Shown here: positions 1 through 7,371 of the stretch, one piece after another
Position numbering within the stretch: position 1 is the first letter of the stretch
Layout of the letters: each line of letters starts with the position of its first letter
Origin: Subtercola boreus
GTDB lineage: Bacteria > Actinomycetota > Actinomycetes > Actinomycetales > Microbacteriaceae
Length of the DNA stretch: 64,000 nt
Direction: 5' to 3'
Assembly (NCBI RefSeq): GCF_003399635.1
Contig: NZ_NBXB01000029.1
Coordinates: 272,249 to 336,248 of the forward strand
Position numbers and translations under genes: made by a program
Notes under the pieces: model-generated
Told to the model about the DNA's origin: nothing
The model's input: only the letters and a program-made list of their open reading frames with translations
Databases searched by the model: none

Positions 1-95
1 CGGTCGCCCTCGTTGATGCCGATGGTGACGTCGTCGAAGATCACGCGGGTGGGGAATTCGAGGTGGAGGGACTCTGCCCCCAGTAGATGTGCCAT
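1..95 (-). CDS. ABC-F family ATPase, N-terminal fragment
   Basis: Only the first 31 codons are inside the window; the rest runs off the left edge. The peptide opens MAHLLGAESLHLEFP and continues with a beta strand leading toward a Walker A loop (IFDDVTIGINEGDR), the usual opening of soluble duplicated-ATPase ABC-F proteins (Uup/EttA type), which act on ribosomes rather than in membranes. A GAGG ribosome-binding site lies just before the ATG at 95. The Walker motifs are not visible, so the exact subfamily is undecided. Confidence 0.7.
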   Translation of the reverse strand, partial: MAHLLGAESLHLEFPTRVIFDDVTIGINEGD

Positions 96-191
96 TACCT
101 CAAGTTGACCACAGAATCGAGGGGCCCACGGTGAGGGTGGAAACGCGCGCACGCGTGTAGCGTCTGTGGTGACGCAGAAAGCAGGTCTCCC

Positions 192-443
192 ATGAGTCTC
201 GGACTCGGTATCTTCCTCATCGCCGTCGGCGCCATCCTCGCCTTCGCCCTCGACGTGACCGTCAGCTGGATCGACGTGAAGACCGTCGGCTACATCCTGA
301 TGGGCGCAGGCTTCGTGATCGTGATCATCGGCATCGCACTGATCGCCCGCAAGAGATCCTCGACGGCGACGACTCGCAGCGCGGTCGACCCGGTGAGCGG
401 CGAGCAGGTCACGCGGAGCGAGCGCCGCGACGACGTGGTCTAG
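192..443 (+). CDS. DUF6458 family small membrane protein
   Basis: An 83-residue protein with two predicted membrane helices (about residues 3-22 and 31-52), followed by a basic-then-acidic hydrophilic tail containing DPVSGEQVTRSE. This architecture and the glycine-rich opening match the actinobacterial DUF6458 family, whose function is unknown. An AGGT element lies 5-8 nt upstream of the ATG. It is monocistronic: the divergent ABC-F gene starts about 95 nt away, and a repeat array separates it from apt. Identification rests on family resemblance from memory; no catalytic residues are apparent. Confidence 0.75.
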   Translation: MSLGLGIFLIAVGAILAFALDVTVSWIDVKTVGYILMGAGFVIVIIGIALIARKRSSTATTRSAVDPVSGEQVTRSERRDDVV

Positions 444-451
444 CGACCGGT

Positions 452-518
452 GGGGCTCCGGATGCCCGGGGCTCCGCACGCCCGGGGGCTCCGCACGCCC
501 GGGGGCTCCGGATGCTCG
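452..518. repeat. Four tandem 16-17-bp repeats before apt
   Basis: Four consecutive units of the type GGGGCTCCGCACGCCCG occupy 452-467, 468-484, 485-501 and 502-518; the first and last carry GAT instead of CAC. The only ATG that could start apt (512) lies inside the last unit, which argues that the real start is the GTG at 533. The array sits immediately 5' of the apt -10-like hexamer at 521-526. Confidence 0.85.
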
Positions 519-520
519 AC

Positions 521-526
521 TACCCT
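521..526 (+). promoter_or_regulatory. -10-like hexamer TACCCT for leaderless apt
   Basis: TACCCT is followed by 6 nt and the GTG start at 533. This spacing would place transcription initiation at or next to the start codon, so the mRNA would be leaderless. There is no ribosome-binding site in the gap. The same layout recurs at many genes here. Confidence 0.45.
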
Positions 527-532
527 CGAACG

Positions 533-1072
533 GTGACCTCTTCGACGAGCGTGGCGCAGCTGATCGCCGCCAGAATGACCACCACCCCTGATTTCCCGAA
601 GCCGGGCATCCTGTTCCGCGACCTGACGGCGCTGATGGCCGACGGCCCCGCACTCCGGCAGGTGACGGATGCCCTGCTCTCCCGCATGCCAGCCGACATC
701 GATGCCGTGGTCGGCGTCGAAGCCCGCGGGTTCCTGTTCGCCGCGGCCGCTGCGCACTCGCGAGGTATCGGGGTGTACCCCATCCGCAAGGCCGGCAAAC
801 TGCCGGGGCCTCTGCTGAGCGAGACCTATTCGCTCGAATACGGCACGGCGACCATCCAGCTGCAGCCCGATTCGCTCGCCCCGGGCTCCCGGGTCTACGT
901 GCTCGACGATCTGCTCGCCACCGGCGGTACCCTCGCGGCTGCCGTGCGCCTGCTCGAGCGAGCGGGCTACGTGGTGGTCGGCCTCGGTGTGGCGATCGAA
1001 CTTGCGGGGCTCGGCGGGCGCGACGTCCTCCAGGGGTACCCGGTGCACGCGCTCATCGAGCTGCCGGGCTGA
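533..1072 (+). CDS. apt: Adenine phosphoribosyltransferase
   Basis: Converts adenine plus PRPP to AMP and pyrophosphate, a cytosolic purine-salvage step. The 179-residue product has the FPKPGILFRDLT opening typical of Apt (about residue 24 on), the conserved VVGVEARGFLF segment, and the PRPP-binding motif VYVLDDLLATGGT near residues 120-132 with the paired acidic residues. Length fits the family. GTG 533 is chosen because the upstream ATG (512) lies in a tandem repeat and a -10-like TACCCT sits 6 nt before the GTG. A 2H-phosphoesterase gene follows 35 nt later on the same strand. Confidence 0.95.
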   Translation: MTSSTSVAQLIAARMTTTPDFPKPGILFRDLTALMADGPALRQVTDALLSRMPADIDAVVGVEARGFLFAAAAAHSRGIGVYPIRKAGKLPGPLLSETYSLEYGTATIQLQPDSLAPGSRVYVLDDLLATGGTLAAAVRLLERAGYVVVGLGVAIELAGLGGRDVLQGYPVHALIELPG

Positions 1073-1107
1073 GCAGTCGTCCGGATGACCAGGACGGCCG
1101 CCCCCGC

Positions 1108-1752
1108 ATGATGAGCTTCGAGCTGCTGCTCGACCCGGTGACGGATGCGCGCGTGCGCGCCGAGTGGCAGGCCCTGCTAGGAGCGGGATTGCCGAGCCAT
1201 GCGCGGCACACGGGCACGAGCAATGCGCCGCACATCACCCTGCTCGCCGCGCGTGCGGTGGATGCGACGCTGCTCCCGAAAGCCCGTGCGGCGGCCGCGG
1301 TGCCGGGGCTCGCGTCGCCGCACGCCACATCGCCGCACGCCACATCGCCGCAGGCCACACCGCCGCAGGCGCTGGCCGGCGTCGACCACGGCCCCCTGCC
1401 GCTGGCGTTCACGGGCTTCGCCGTCTTCGGCCAGCCTCCGTCAGGCCTCGTGCTCGCCCGGCTCGTCGTCGCGAGCCCCCAACTGCTCGACCTGCACGCC
1501 ACCGTGCACCGTCGGGCCCAGGGGGCGACCGACCTGTCGACCTTCACCCACCCGGGTTCGTGGGTGCCGCACGTGACCCTGGCCTCGCGGCTGACCCCCG
1601 CGCAGCTCGCCGAAGCACTGACCGTGCTCGCCGCGGAGGAGCGACCCTCCCACAGTCTCTCGGTGATGACCTCGATACCGGCCTTCGCCGGCCCCCTGCG
1701 GCAATGGAACGGCGACACGAAGACCGTCACCGTGCTGCCGCCCGGCGAGTAG
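1108..1752 (+). CDS. 2H phosphoesterase (2'-5' RNA ligase-like)
   Basis: Contains the two H-x-T/S-L signatures of the 2H phosphoesterase superfamily: HITL at about residue 42 and HVTL at about residue 155. These histidines form the active site acting on cyclic phosphates or 2'-5' linkages. The 214-residue length suits the LigT/2'-5' RNA ligase-like branch. Between the two motifs is a low-complexity stretch produced by a 15-nt tandem repeat (SPHAT-type pentapeptides, about residues 70-88). The start may be either of two adjacent ATGs (1108, 1111). The substrate in this organism is unknown. Confidence 0.8.
   Translation: MMSFELLLDPVTDARVRAEWQALLGAGLPSHARHTGTSNAPHITLLAARAVDATLLPKARAAAAVPGLASPHATSPHATSPQATPPQALAGVDHGPLPLAFTGFAVFGQPPSGLVLARLVVASPQLLDLHATVHRRAQGATDLSTFTHPGSWVPHVTLASRLTPAQLAEALTVLAAEERPSHSLSVMTSIPAFAGPLRQWNGDTKTVTVLPPGE
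1315..1371. repeat. In-frame 15-bp repeats inside the 2H phosphoesterase
   Basis: Units TCGCCGCACGCCACA at 1315-1329 and 1330-1344, then variant units at 1345-1359 and from 1360, give the pentapeptides SPHAT/SPHAT/SPQAT/PPQAL. The period is a multiple of three, so copy-number change would keep the frame. Confidence 0.85.
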
Positions 1753-1939
1753 CCGGCGTGGGGATCTGGCGAGCAGACGGCGTGAGGGCGTGCGGTCCGG
1801 CGGCCCGTTCCCATCCTCGTCGCTACGGAATGCGTGGGGCTGCATCACCACGTATACGGGGTCAGTTTGCCTAGGGGCATTCCCTAGAGTCCGTGCCACC
1901 GACGGCGGCGCGGCGGCCCAGCGACGGAGGACGGGGCGG

Positions 1940-2875
1940 TCAGTCGCCGATCAGGCGGGCGCCGTGCACGGGCCCGGTCACCCGCACGACGGTGTGGCGC
2001 GCGGCGCCCAGCGCGACCTGCAGTTCGAGCGCGCCGTCGAGGTCGGCCGCGAGGAACGCGACCGTCGGGCCCGAACCGGAGACGATGCCGGCCAGGGCGC
2101 CGTTGGCCTCGCCGACCTCCAGCACCTGGGCGAGCGCGGGCGCGAGATGAAGCGCCGGGGCCTGGAGGTCGTTGTGCAGCGACTCGGCCAGCATGTGCGG
2201 ATCGCCCGCACGGAGGGCCTGCAGAACGTCGGCGTCGACCGTGGGCTGGGTCTGGGCGGGAAAGATGTCCTGGGCGTGCCTGTCCCGATGCCGGTCGAGC
2301 TCCTTGTAGACCTCAGGGGTCGAGGATCCGAACTCCGCGAGCGCCAGCACCCATTGGAACTGACCTTTGGCCAGCGCCGGGCTCAGCCGGTCGCCGCGGC
2401 CCGTGCCGATCGCCGTGCCGCCCGTGAACGCGAACGGAACATCCGCACCGAGCCGCGCGGCGAGCCCGAGCAGTTCCTCGCGCCCGAGCTCGGTGCCCCA
2501 GAGCGTATCGCAGGCCAGGAGGGTGGCTGCGGCATCAGCGGACCCGCCGCCCATGCCGCCCGCGATGGGGACGTTCTTCGCGATCTCGAGGTGTACTCCC
2601 CCGCGGTATCCGGCGCGATGTGCGAGCATGCGCGCGGCACGGATGGCGAGGTTCGAACCGTCGGTCAGCAGGGCTGACGAGTCGATGGATCCGGTGAAGG
2701 CGACCGAGAAGTCGTCGGCGTCGAAGGCTCTCACATCTTCGTAGAGCGACACGGCCTGGTAGGCGGTCGCCACGTCGTGGTAGCCGTCGGGCATCACCGC
2801 GCCGACCTTGAGGAACACGTTGATCTTGCCCGGGGCCCTGACGTGAACCGCTTTGCCCCGCCAGTTCTGAGTCAT
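1940..2875 (-). CDS. ispE: 4-diphosphocytidyl-2-C-methyl-D-erythritol kinase
   Basis: Phosphorylates CDP-methylerythritol in the MEP pathway of isoprenoid synthesis, feeding among others polyprenyl carriers. This GHMP kinase shows the substrate-side Lys17 in [10 protein letters not shown], the glycine-rich ATP loop [11 protein letters not shown] (about 106-116) and catalytic-type Asp145 in LGADVPF. The 311-residue length is normal. It follows rsmA by 74 nt on the same strand, an arrangement common in Actinobacteria. A -10-like TAGGTT 6 nt before the ATG suggests it also has its own leaderless promoter. Nothing notable was seen in the 187 nt between it and the 2H gene. Confidence 0.95.
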   Translation of the reverse strand: MTQNWRGKAVHVRAPGKINVFLKVGAVMPDGYHDVATAYQAVSLYEDVRAFDADDFSVAFTGSIDSSALLTDGSNLAIRAARMLAHRAGYRGGVHLEIAKNVPIAGGMGGGSADAAATLLACDTLWGTELGREELLGLAARLGADVPFAFTGGTAIGTGRGDRLSPALAKGQFQWVLALAEFGSSTPEVYKELDRHRDRHAQDIFPAQTQPTVDADVLQALRAGDPHMLAESLHNDLQAPALHLAPALAQVLEVGEANGALAGIVSGSGPTVAFLAADLDGALELQVALGAARHTVVRVTGPVHGARLIGD

Positions 2876-2881
2876 GTCAAT

Positions 2882-2887
2882 AACCTA
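2882..2887 (-). promoter_or_regulatory. -10-like hexamer TAGGTT for ispE
   Basis: Read on the minus strand, TAGGTT precedes the ispE ATG by 6 nt (ATTGAC), in the 74-nt gap after rsmA. This places initiation on the start codon. Confidence 0.45.
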
Positions 2888-2949
2888 CCTGAGGCTGGCG
2901 AGGTCACTGAACGATCATGACGGGCGGGCACCCGTGGAGCCGATGAACG

Positions 2950-3807
2950 TCATTCGACGGTGGTCGCGACCCGGGCGATCGCGAGGAAATCGTGCACGGT
3001 GAGAGCCTCACCGCGGGCAGTGGGGTCCTGTCCGGCGGCCTCGATGACCTGTGCGGCAGTCGCCGCGCTGCCGAACACGCTCGACAGCGACTGTCGCAGC
3101 ATCTTGCGACGCTGCTGGAAGGCAGCGTCGACCAGTTCGAACGTGGCGAGCCGCAGCTCCTCGCTGGCGAGGCTGGTGCTCGAACGCTCGAACGCGACCA
3201 GCACCGAGTCGACGTTCGGCACGGGCCAGAACACCTGCCGACTGACCTGGCCTGCCGTTCGCCAGGTTCCGTACCACGACGCCTTGACACTCGGGCTGCC
3301 GTAGACCTTCGATCCGGGGTCGGCCGCGATGCGGTGCCCCACCTCGGCCTGCACCATCACCACGCCGCTCTGGATGCTCCAGAAGTGCTCGAGGAAGTGC
3401 AGCAGCACGGGCACAGAGACGTTGTACGGCAGGTTCGCCACCAGCCGGGTCGGCGCCCCGGGCAGTGACATGATGCGCATCGCGTCGTCGCGGATGACGG
3501 TCAGTCGGGCATCCGGTTGCAGCACCCCGACCGTGAGCGGCAGCTGTTCGGCAAGACGCTTGTCGATCTCGACGGCGATCACCTCAGCGCCCACCTCGAG
3601 GATTCCGAGGGTGAGTGAGCCGAGCCCGGGACCGACCTCGACCACGGTCTCACCGGGCTGCACGCCCGCGATCCGCACGATGCGTCGCACCGAGTTGCCG
3701 TCGATGACGAAGTTCTGGCCGAGTTTCTTGGTCGGGGTGAGGTTCAGCAGCTCGGCGAGGTCTCGGACCTCAGCCGGCCCCAGCAGCGCCGCGCGTTCGT
3801 CGGTCAT
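2950..3807 (-). CDS. rsmA: 16S rRNA dimethyladenosine transferase
   Basis: KsgA/RsmA dimethylates two adjacent adenines near the 3' end of 16S rRNA with S-adenosylmethionine. Visible features are the family opening KKLGQNFVIDGNSVRRIV (about 27-44), the SAM-binding loop VEVGPGLGSL (56-65) and the catalytic NLPY (125-128). The product is 285 residues, the usual size. The ATG at 3807 shares one base with the tatD stop (TGATG), so translation is probably coupled to tatD. A longer in-frame extension upstream overlaps tatD and is not credible. Confidence 0.95.
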   Translation of the reverse strand: MTDERAALLGPAEVRDLAELLNLTPTKKLGQNFVIDGNSVRRIVRIAGVQPGETVVEVGPGLGSLTLGILEVGAEVIAVEIDKRLAEQLPLTVGVLQPDARLTVIRDDAMRIMSLPGAPTRLVANLPYNVSVPVLLHFLEHFWSIQSGVVMVQAEVGHRIAADPGSKVYGSPSVKASWYGTWRTAGQVSRQVFWPVPNVDSVLVAFERSSTSLASEELRLATFELVDAAFQQRRKMLRQSLSSVFGSAATAAQVIEAAGQDPTARGEALTVHDFLAIARVATTVE

Positions 3808-4757
3808 CAGTCGGCCCACTCGGGCAGCACGACGGGTTCGGCATTCCACGACCCGTAGACGAGTTCGGTGTTCGACGAGATCTGCGCCGCGAGCATCGAC
3901 ACGTCGGTGCCGAGGTGCTCGGCCATAGCGCGGAGGGTATGGGGAATCAGGTAGGGCGCGTTCGGCCGGCCGCGGTTCGGCGTCGGCGTGAGGAACGGCG
4001 CGTCGGTCTCGACCAGCAGCAGGTTGCGCGGAGCGACTGCCAGCGCATCCCGGAGCTTGCCCGCATTCTTGAAGGTCACGGTGCCGGCGAAAGACATGTA
4101 CCACCCGTTCTCGGCGCAGATGCCGGCCAGCTCCGCGTCGCCGGAGAAGCAGTGGAACACCGTGCGTTCGGGGGCGCCCACCCGCCTCAGCGTCGCGATC
4201 ACTTCGGCGTGCGCGTCCCGGTCGTGGATCTGCATCGCGAGGTTGTTCTCTTTGGCCATCTCGATGTGGGCCTCGAACGAGCGGTACTGCGCCGCGAGGG
4301 CCTCGTCGCCCGACGTGCGGAAGAAGTCGAGCCCCGTCTCACCGATCGCCGCGACGCGGGGGCGCGTCGCGAGCTCGGCGATGACCGCGAGCGCGTCGTC
4401 GAGGCCGCCCGCGAGGTCGTACACGGGCGCCTCGTTCGGGTGCAGTGCGACGGCGGCGAGCATCCGGGGCTCGCGGAGAGCCTGCTCGGCCGACCAGCGT
4501 GAGGTCTCGACGTCGCCGCCGACCTGCACGACACCGCGGACGCCGACACTGGATGCCCGGTCGAGGTGCTCACGGTACGTCAACGTCTCGCCCTCGTGAC
4601 CGTCTGCGATCTCGAGGTGCGTGTGGTTGTCGTAGACGGGAACGGTGAGCGGCTCCGGAAGCGGCGGGTAGCTCAGGTCGCGGCCGGGCGACGGGTCCCG
4701 TTGCCGGATGAAGGGCTGGTCGGCGCTCTGCCCGGCAGGCGGCCCCCCGTCGGTCAC
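3807..4757 (-). CDS. tatD: TatD family metal-dependent hydrolase
   Basis: An amidohydrolase-fold enzyme of the TatD family; members have 3'-5' DNase activity in DNA-fragment processing. Metal ligands are visible as DNHTHLE (His45/His47), GETGLDF, the HCFSGD histidine and ETDAP near the C terminus. The length is 316 residues with a roughly 40-residue N-terminal extension before the barrel. The GTG start at 4757 overlaps the metG stop by four bases (GTGA), fixing the start and implying coupling. The 86 extra upstream codons available in frame lie inside metG and are rejected. The metG-tatD-rsmA order is conserved in Actinobacteria. Confidence 0.93.
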   Translation of the reverse strand: MTDGGPPAGQSADQPFIRQRDPSPGRDLSYPPLPEPLTVPVYDNHTHLEIADGHEGETLTYREHLDRASSVGVRGVVQVGGDVETSRWSAEQALREPRMLAAVALHPNEAPVYDLAGGLDDALAVIAELATRPRVAAIGETGLDFFRTSGDEALAAQYRSFEAHIEMAKENNLAMQIHDRDAHAEVIATLRRVGAPERTVFHCFSGDAELAGICAENGWYMSFAGTVTFKNAGKLRDALAVAPRNLLLVETDAPFLTPTPNRGRPNAPYLIPHTLRAMAEHLGTDVSMLAAQISSNTELVYGSWNAEPVVLPEWAD

Positions 4758-6322
4758 GCGGCGCCTTCGATGGTCTCGACCCGCGGGAACAGCGGGGCGA
4801 GGGCTTCGACGCGGCCGACGCCCTGCCAGTCGTAGGCCTGGCGGATCGGCACGTCGGCGATGTCGCCGACACCGCCGAGCGCCTGCCAGAGCTTCGTCGT
4901 GGCCTCGGGGATCACGGGCGACAGCAGCACGGCCAGGGTGCCGACGCCGTGCACGACGGTTGCCAGCACCGTCTCGAGACGGGCGCGGTCTTCGGGGTTC
5001 TTCGACAGCTTCCACGGCTCCTGCACGGTGATGTACCCGTTCAGCTGGTCGACCAGCTGCCAGATGCTCGTGAGGGCGTCCTGGATGGCGAGCCGCTCGA
5101 TCGCGGCGTCTGCTTCGGCGACCACCGTGCGCTCGAGTGCGCGAAGGCCCTCCTCCGCGTCGGTGAGGGTGCCGGCATCCGGAACCCGGCCGTCGACGTA
5201 CTTGATCACCATGGCGATCACCCGCGATGCGAGGTTGCCGAAGCCGTTGGCAAGTTCGGCCTGGTAGCGGGCCGAGAGGTCTTCCCAGCTGAACGAACCG
5301 TCCTGACCGAAGGTGATGGCGCTCATGAAGTAGTACCGGAACGCATCCGAACCGAACGTGTCGGTGATCTGGTTCGGGGCGATGCCGGTGAGCTTCGACT
5401 TCGACATCTTCTCGCCTCCGACGAGCAGCCAGCCGTGGCCGAAGACCTGTTTGGGCACGGCGAGCCCGGCGGCCATCAGCATCGCCGGCCAGATGACGGC
5501 GTGGAAGCGGGCGATGTCCTTGCCGACGATGTGGGTGGCCGGCCAGAGCTCCTCGAAACGGGCGTCGTCACTGCCGTACCCGGCCGCGGTGATGTAATTC
5601 AGGAGCGCGTCGAACCAGACGTAGACGACGTGCGTGTCGTCCCACGGCACCTTGATGCCCCAGTCGAACGACTGGCGGCTGATCGAGAGGTCGTTCAGTC
5701 CGCGCCGGACGAACGCGACGATCTCGTTGCGTACGCTCTCGGGCTGGATGAACTCCGGGTTCGACTCGTAGAGATCGAGCAGCCGGTCGGTGAAGTCACT
5801 CATCCGGAAGAAGTAGTTGCGCTCCTGAAGCAGCTCCACCGGCTTGGAGTGGATGGCGCAGACCTGCACTCCCTCGTACTGGCCGGTGCCGTCGACCAGG
5901 TCGGTGGGCTGCTTGTACTCCTCACAGCCCACACAGTAGAAACCCTCGTAGTCGCCCGTGTAGATGTAGCCGGCATCGAAGAGGCGCTGTAGGAACAGTT
6001 GGACGTTCTTCTCGTGCCGCTCGTCGGTGGTGCGGATGAAGTCGTCGTTGGAGATGTCGATGGTGGCCAGCAGCGGCTGCCAGGCCGTCGCCACGAGGCG
6101 GTCGGCCCACTCCTTGGGCGAGACACCGTTGGCGGTGGCCGTGCGGAGGATCTTCTGCCCGTGCTCGTCTGTACCGGTGAGGAACCACGTGTCGTCGCCC
6201 GCCTGGCGGTGCCAGCGCGCGAGCACATCCGACGCCACCTCGGTGTACGCGTGCCCGATGTGGGGCACGTCGTTGACGTAGAAGATGGGGGTGGTGATAT
6301 AGAACGAAGAGCCGTCGGACAT
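4754..6322 (-). CDS. metG: Methionyl-tRNA synthetase
   Basis: A class I aminoacyl-tRNA synthetase charging tRNA-Met. Signature HIGH lies at residues 21-24 and KMSKS near 305, with a C-x2-C pair (CVGCEEY) in the connective domain. At 522 residues it is the short actinobacterial form without the C-terminal dimerisation domain. Two ATGs exist (6331 and 6322). I choose 6322 because a -10-like TAAGAT (overlapping the upstream ATG) sits 7 nt before it and the product then begins MSDGSSFYITTPIFYVND. It heads the metG-tatD-rsmA run of overlapping genes. Confidence 0.95.
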   Translation of the reverse strand: MSDGSSFYITTPIFYVNDVPHIGHAYTEVASDVLARWHRQAGDDTWFLTGTDEHGQKILRTATANGVSPKEWADRLVATAWQPLLATIDISNDDFIRTTDERHEKNVQLFLQRLFDAGYIYTGDYEGFYCVGCEEYKQPTDLVDGTGQYEGVQVCAIHSKPVELLQERNYFFRMSDFTDRLLDLYESNPEFIQPESVRNEIVAFVRRGLNDLSISRQSFDWGIKVPWDDTHVVYVWFDALLNYITAAGYGSDDARFEELWPATHIVGKDIARFHAVIWPAMLMAAGLAVPKQVFGHGWLLVGGEKMSKSKLTGIAPNQITDTFGSDAFRYYFMSAITFGQDGSFSWEDLSARYQAELANGFGNLASRVIAMVIKYVDGRVPDAGTLTDAEEGLRALERTVVAEADAAIERLAIQDALTSIWQLVDQLNGYITVQEPWKLSKNPEDRARLETVLATVVHGVGTLAVLLSPVIPEATTKLWQALGGVGDIADVPIRQAYDWQGVGRVEALAPLFPRVETIEGAA

Positions 6323-6363
6323 GCTCCTCATCTTAAGGCGTGCCGGGCATCCGGGCCGCCGTG

Positions 6364-7263
6364 TTACCGCGGCTGGGGATAACCCGGCAGATCGGGCGCC
6401 TGTGGGCGAGAAGACGCGCCTGGGGCCGTACCGGCGGCCGTGCCGGATGCTCGCCCAGCCAGAGCCGCCTCGTACAGGTCGCGCTTGCTGAGCCCCGTCG
6501 CCTCGGCGATGGCCGCGGCGGCATCCTTCAGCCGGGTGCCGTCGGAGACCAGCTCCCGCACCTGGGCCAACCCGGTCTCGAGTGTGACCTCCAGCGCGGC
6601 AGCGCCAGCAACGACCAGCACGATCTCACCCTTGACCCCGGCCGCAGCCCACGGCACAAGCGACGCCGCCCCGCCCCGCCGCACCTCCTCGTAGAGTTTC
6701 GTGAGCTCCCGGCACACCGCGACGAGCCGCGCATCGCCCAGCACCGAAGCGATGTCGGCAAGCGAGGCCGCGAGCCGGTTCGGCGACTCGAAGAACACCA
6801 TCGTGCGCCGCTCCCGCACGAGCTCGGTCAGGGTCGACACCCGCTCCCCCTGCTTCCGCGGCAGGAAGCCCTCGAACGTGAACCGGTCGGTAGGCAGCCC
6901 CGACACCGCGAGCGCCGCCACGACGGCCGACGGACCCGGGATGATCGTGACATCAACCCCCGCGGCGACAGCCGCCTGAACGAGGTGGAACCCCGGGTCG
7001 GAGACAGTAGGCATTCCAGCATCGCTCAGCACCACGAGGTCGGTCGTGCGAGCCAGCTCCACGAGCTCGGCCGCCTTCTCCCGCTCATTGTGGTCGTGGA
7101 GGGCCAGCAACCGCGGCCTGTTCTGGACGCCGAGCGCACGCAGCAGTTTCGCGGTGACCCGGGTGTCCTCGGCCGCAACCACCTCGGCGGCCTCGAGGGT
7201 CTCGACGAGACGCACGGAGGCATCCTTGAGGTTGCCGATCGGGGTGGCGGCGAGGATGATCAT
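6364..7263 (-). CDS. rsmI: 16S rRNA 2'-O-methyltransferase RsmI
   Basis: A tetrapyrrole-methylase-fold enzyme that methylates C1402 ribose of 16S rRNA. It begins MIILAATPIGNLKDAS, the family hallmark, with the SAM-site segments LSDAGMPTVSDPG and IPGPSAVVAAL near residues 90-120 and a C-terminal Ala/Gly-rich extension (about 275-299). It has 299 residues. The ATG at 7263 is preceded by GACACT plus 6 nt, another leaderless-type layout. It is divergent from the O-mannosyltransferase gene; 40 nt separate it from metG. Confidence 0.93.
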   Translation of the reverse strand: MIILAATPIGNLKDASVRLVETLEAAEVVAAEDTRVTAKLLRALGVQNRPRLLALHDHNEREKAAELVELARTTDLVVLSDAGMPTVSDPGFHLVQAAVAAGVDVTIIPGPSAVVAALAVSGLPTDRFTFEGFLPRKQGERVSTLTELVRERRTMVFFESPNRLAASLADIASVLGDARLVAVCRELTKLYEEVRRGGAASLVPWAAAGVKGEIVLVVAGAAALEVTLETGLAQVRELVSDGTRLKDAAAAIAEATGLSKRDLYEAALAGRASGTAAGTAPGASSRPQAPDLPGYPQPR

Positions 7264-7298
7264 CCTCCCAGTGTCGCACCGCTGCCCCTTCTCCGGTG

Positions 7299-7336
7299 TG
7301 GCGGTGCGCCCGGGTGGCTGTGGCGGTGCGCCCGGG
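7299..7336. repeat. Duplicated 16-bp element in the rsmI/PMT divergent region
   Basis: TGGCGGTGCGCCCGGG occurs at 7299-7314 and again at 7321-7336, inside the ~108-nt region between two divergent starts. It could be a binding site or a replication-slippage product; no regulator can be inferred. Confidence 0.6.
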
Positions 7337-7371
7337 CGGCCCTCGGGGTTCGCACCAGTACCATGGGGCGG

